Positions 62,630 to 64,000 of a stretch of 64,000 nt of DNA are shown here, piece by piece. Position 1 is the stretch's first letter. Every line of letters begins with the position of its first letter. This DNA comes from Polychytrium aggregatum (lineage: Eukaryota > Chytridiomycota > Chytridiomycetes > Polychytriales), in the NCBI RefSeq assembly GCF_025602895.1, contig NW_026516204.1, positions 496,001 through 560,000 on the forward strand, given 5' to 3'. The translations under genes and the position numbers were made by a program. Below the pieces are notes generated by a model. The model worked only from the letters and a program-made list of their open reading frames with translations, was not told where the DNA came from and made no database searches.

Positions 62630-62962
62630 GGTCGACGGCGGACCCAGCGGCGACAGGGAGACGAAGGATGGCGGTCCGCTGGCCAGCAGCGAAGGGTGCG
62701 GCGACAACAGGTGTATTTAGGGGCGAGCAGAGGCAGCGCACGCGAATGGGCTGCGCGGACACGGAAGGCTCGATTTGGGCAGGACCAGCGCGACGCGGAC
62801 GCGCGGCCGACACAGACACTGTGGGGTGGGGCAGCGCCTCCGACGCGGCTGTGGCGGACGCGCTGCCGGCCAATCGGATGCGCAGGGGATGTGTTTAGAC
62901 GCAAATACGCGGGGCGGAGCGCGCAGCCGGCTGCGTGGGATCTGCTGACCCAAACCCGGTCC
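62630..62962. other. divergent promoter between the fungalysin and TIR-domain genes
   Basis: 333 bp, very GC-rich (CGC/GCG-rich around 62740-62940). No other feature seen. Confidence 0.6.
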
Positions 62963-64000
62963 ATGGCCTCGGCAGGCGACGAAGCGCTGCTTGTTTGTGG
63001 CCGCGAACGAATCGGCCTCGGCCTTGGTCAGCCCGGGCATCCGAAACGCAACCAAGCATCCGAGATGGAGCAACCCCGGATCCAGACATCCAGCGCTGAG
63101 TCTGCTGCTCCGCACGACGGCGCCGGACGACAGTCGCTGCAGACGCCCGTGGAGCTCGCCCGGTCGGCCTCAGGCGGCGACGAGCGGGAGTACCAGTTCC
63201 CAAGGTTCACAGATAACTGGGTATGTGCGGCAGGCTTTGCCCATCACGACATTTTCATCAGGTGCGTTCGACAGGAGCACTCGATAGGAGACGATCAGGG
63301 CGTGCTGCATCGTGGCCAGCAGCTCAAGCATTTGACCTTTCGTCTCTCGATGGCCGAAGCTATCGTGTGGCTACCGATTTCACCGCTGCCGGCGAACTCC
63401 ACTCAACGCTGTGTGTCACGACAGGGCAGGCCCAAATCCATACGTACCTGGACCGGCGCTGCCTTGAAGACGGACAGCCATGGGAAGAGGGCTTTCTGAA
63501 TGGTCTCACAAACTCCAGCGTCGTTGTAATTCTGCTCTCAGAGAAGGGGATGGAGCGAACCAAGCGCGCAGACATCAAGCCGGACAATCAACTTCTGGAG
63601 GTGGGGCCCGCTGGACATCGTTTCGGTCAGCAATGGAACCGCATCGACCCTTACCACTTGCCTTTCCACCCATGAGACTAGATCGAACTGGCCCTGAAGC
63701 AGATGAAGAAGACCCAGAGCACCCGCTCGCCCGTCCAGATCCTGCCGATCCTCATCAAATCCAAAGTGCTGATCGGTGGCACCACATATATCCGTGACTG
63801 GTTCCCAAACACAAACGACTTTCCTGACAAGATCCACTGCCATTCCTCGAGCCCATCCAAACGAGGCGAAATTGATCCTCCGCTTACCATCCGACAAACT
63901 TTGTCTGAATTGCTACAGCTTCAGGCTTTGATTGCGGCCGACGACTATGCCGTCACGAAGTAGGTAACACCCTTGAGCATCTACTGGCGAAATGGTTTCA
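62963..64000 (+). CDS. TIR-domain protein, continues past the right edge
   Basis: Exons 62963-63261, 63360-63600 and 63682-63959 (then a GTAGGT donor; if that intron is not used, the frame stops at 63961-63963). After a 90-residue disordered N-terminus, splicing creates HDIFISYRVATDFTAA, the TIR box 1. THTYLD-like IHTYLDRRCLEDGQPWEEGF, LNGLTNSSVVVILLSEKG and, in exon 3, PVQILPILIKSKVLI and FPDKIHCHSS complete the fold. The Glu of PWEEGF sits where the catalytic Glu of NAD-cleaving TIRs (SARM1-type) lies, so NADase activity is possible but unproven. ATG 63066 (MEQPRIQ) is an alternative start. Domains beyond the edge are unknown. Confidence 0.85.

Overview
The window reads as nuclear DNA of an early-diverging fungus, most likely a chytrid. 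It is gene-dense and GC-rich. Almost every gene is cut by short GT-AG introns, many of which I could place to the base because the reading phase closes across each junction. Fungal hallmarks are a Zn2Cys6 regulator of the ERT1/RDS2/AcuK type, an APSES-ankyrin factor, a fungalysin (M36) metallopeptidase and WSC domains. TOP3B, the Ragulator subunit LAMTOR4 and a TIR-domain protein are not features of budding yeast and point to an early-diverging lineage. Genus and species cannot be named from the sequence alone.

Layout: 1-2088 (-) TOP3B, cut by the left edge; 2288-4714 (+) coiled-coil protein with a dynein-adaptor CC1-box-like motif; 5429-7140 (-) FBP1; 8918-11034 (+) S6-kinase-like AGC kinase; 11683-12593 (-) Cys-rich protein; 13522-14477 (+) Fanzor-type (TnpB-like) nuclease copy 1; 14959-16194 (+) FAH-family protein; 16444-18455 (-) RFC4; 18815-19938 (+) C1D/Rrp47; 20399-21280 (+) NDUFA2; 21561-24163 (-) 2-aminoadipate/aromatic aminotransferase; 24666-26209 (+) LETM1-domain protein; 26727-28818 (+) Sec14/CRAL-TRIO protein; 29625-32452 (-) ERT1/AcuK-like regulator; 33079-36991 (+) class I histone deacetylase; 39040-42868 (+) APSES-ankyrin factor; 42881-43669 (+) deleted Fanzor element copy 2; 43762-44520 (-) LAMTOR4; 45230-46002 (+) prefoldin 1; 46111-46721 (-) AcpS-type PPTase; 47581-50259 (-) LIS1/PAC1; 51670-53873 (-) NUP58/NUP49-like nucleoporin; 54367-57486 (+) LRRC40; a third element end at 57549-57596; 57711-62629 (-) fungalysin with five WSC domains; 62963-right edge (+) TIR-domain protein.

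Most genes are single-copy housekeeping genes with no operon logic. Some themes recur. S6K and LAMTOR4 both belong to TORC1 signalling. LIS1 and the CC1-box protein both belong to the dynein world. FBP1 is a classical target of AcuK/ERT1-type regulators, one of which is encoded 22 kb away, and a CCG-N7-CCG site lies upstream of FBP1.

The standout is the Fanzor family, the eukaryotic relatives of the RNA-guided TnpB/Cas12 nucleases. Copy 1 keeps the RuvC-II-like segment, the CxxC...CxxC zinc finger and the RuvC-III RD-x-NAARN motif. Copy 2 is a 789-bp derivative with an internal deletion and a stop codon, but it has recognisable terminal inverted repeats and flanking TA. A third solo terminus lies at 57.55 kb. 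Copy 2 and the solo terminus both sit between the 3' ends of convergent genes. Intron and promoter minisatellites are abundant throughout.
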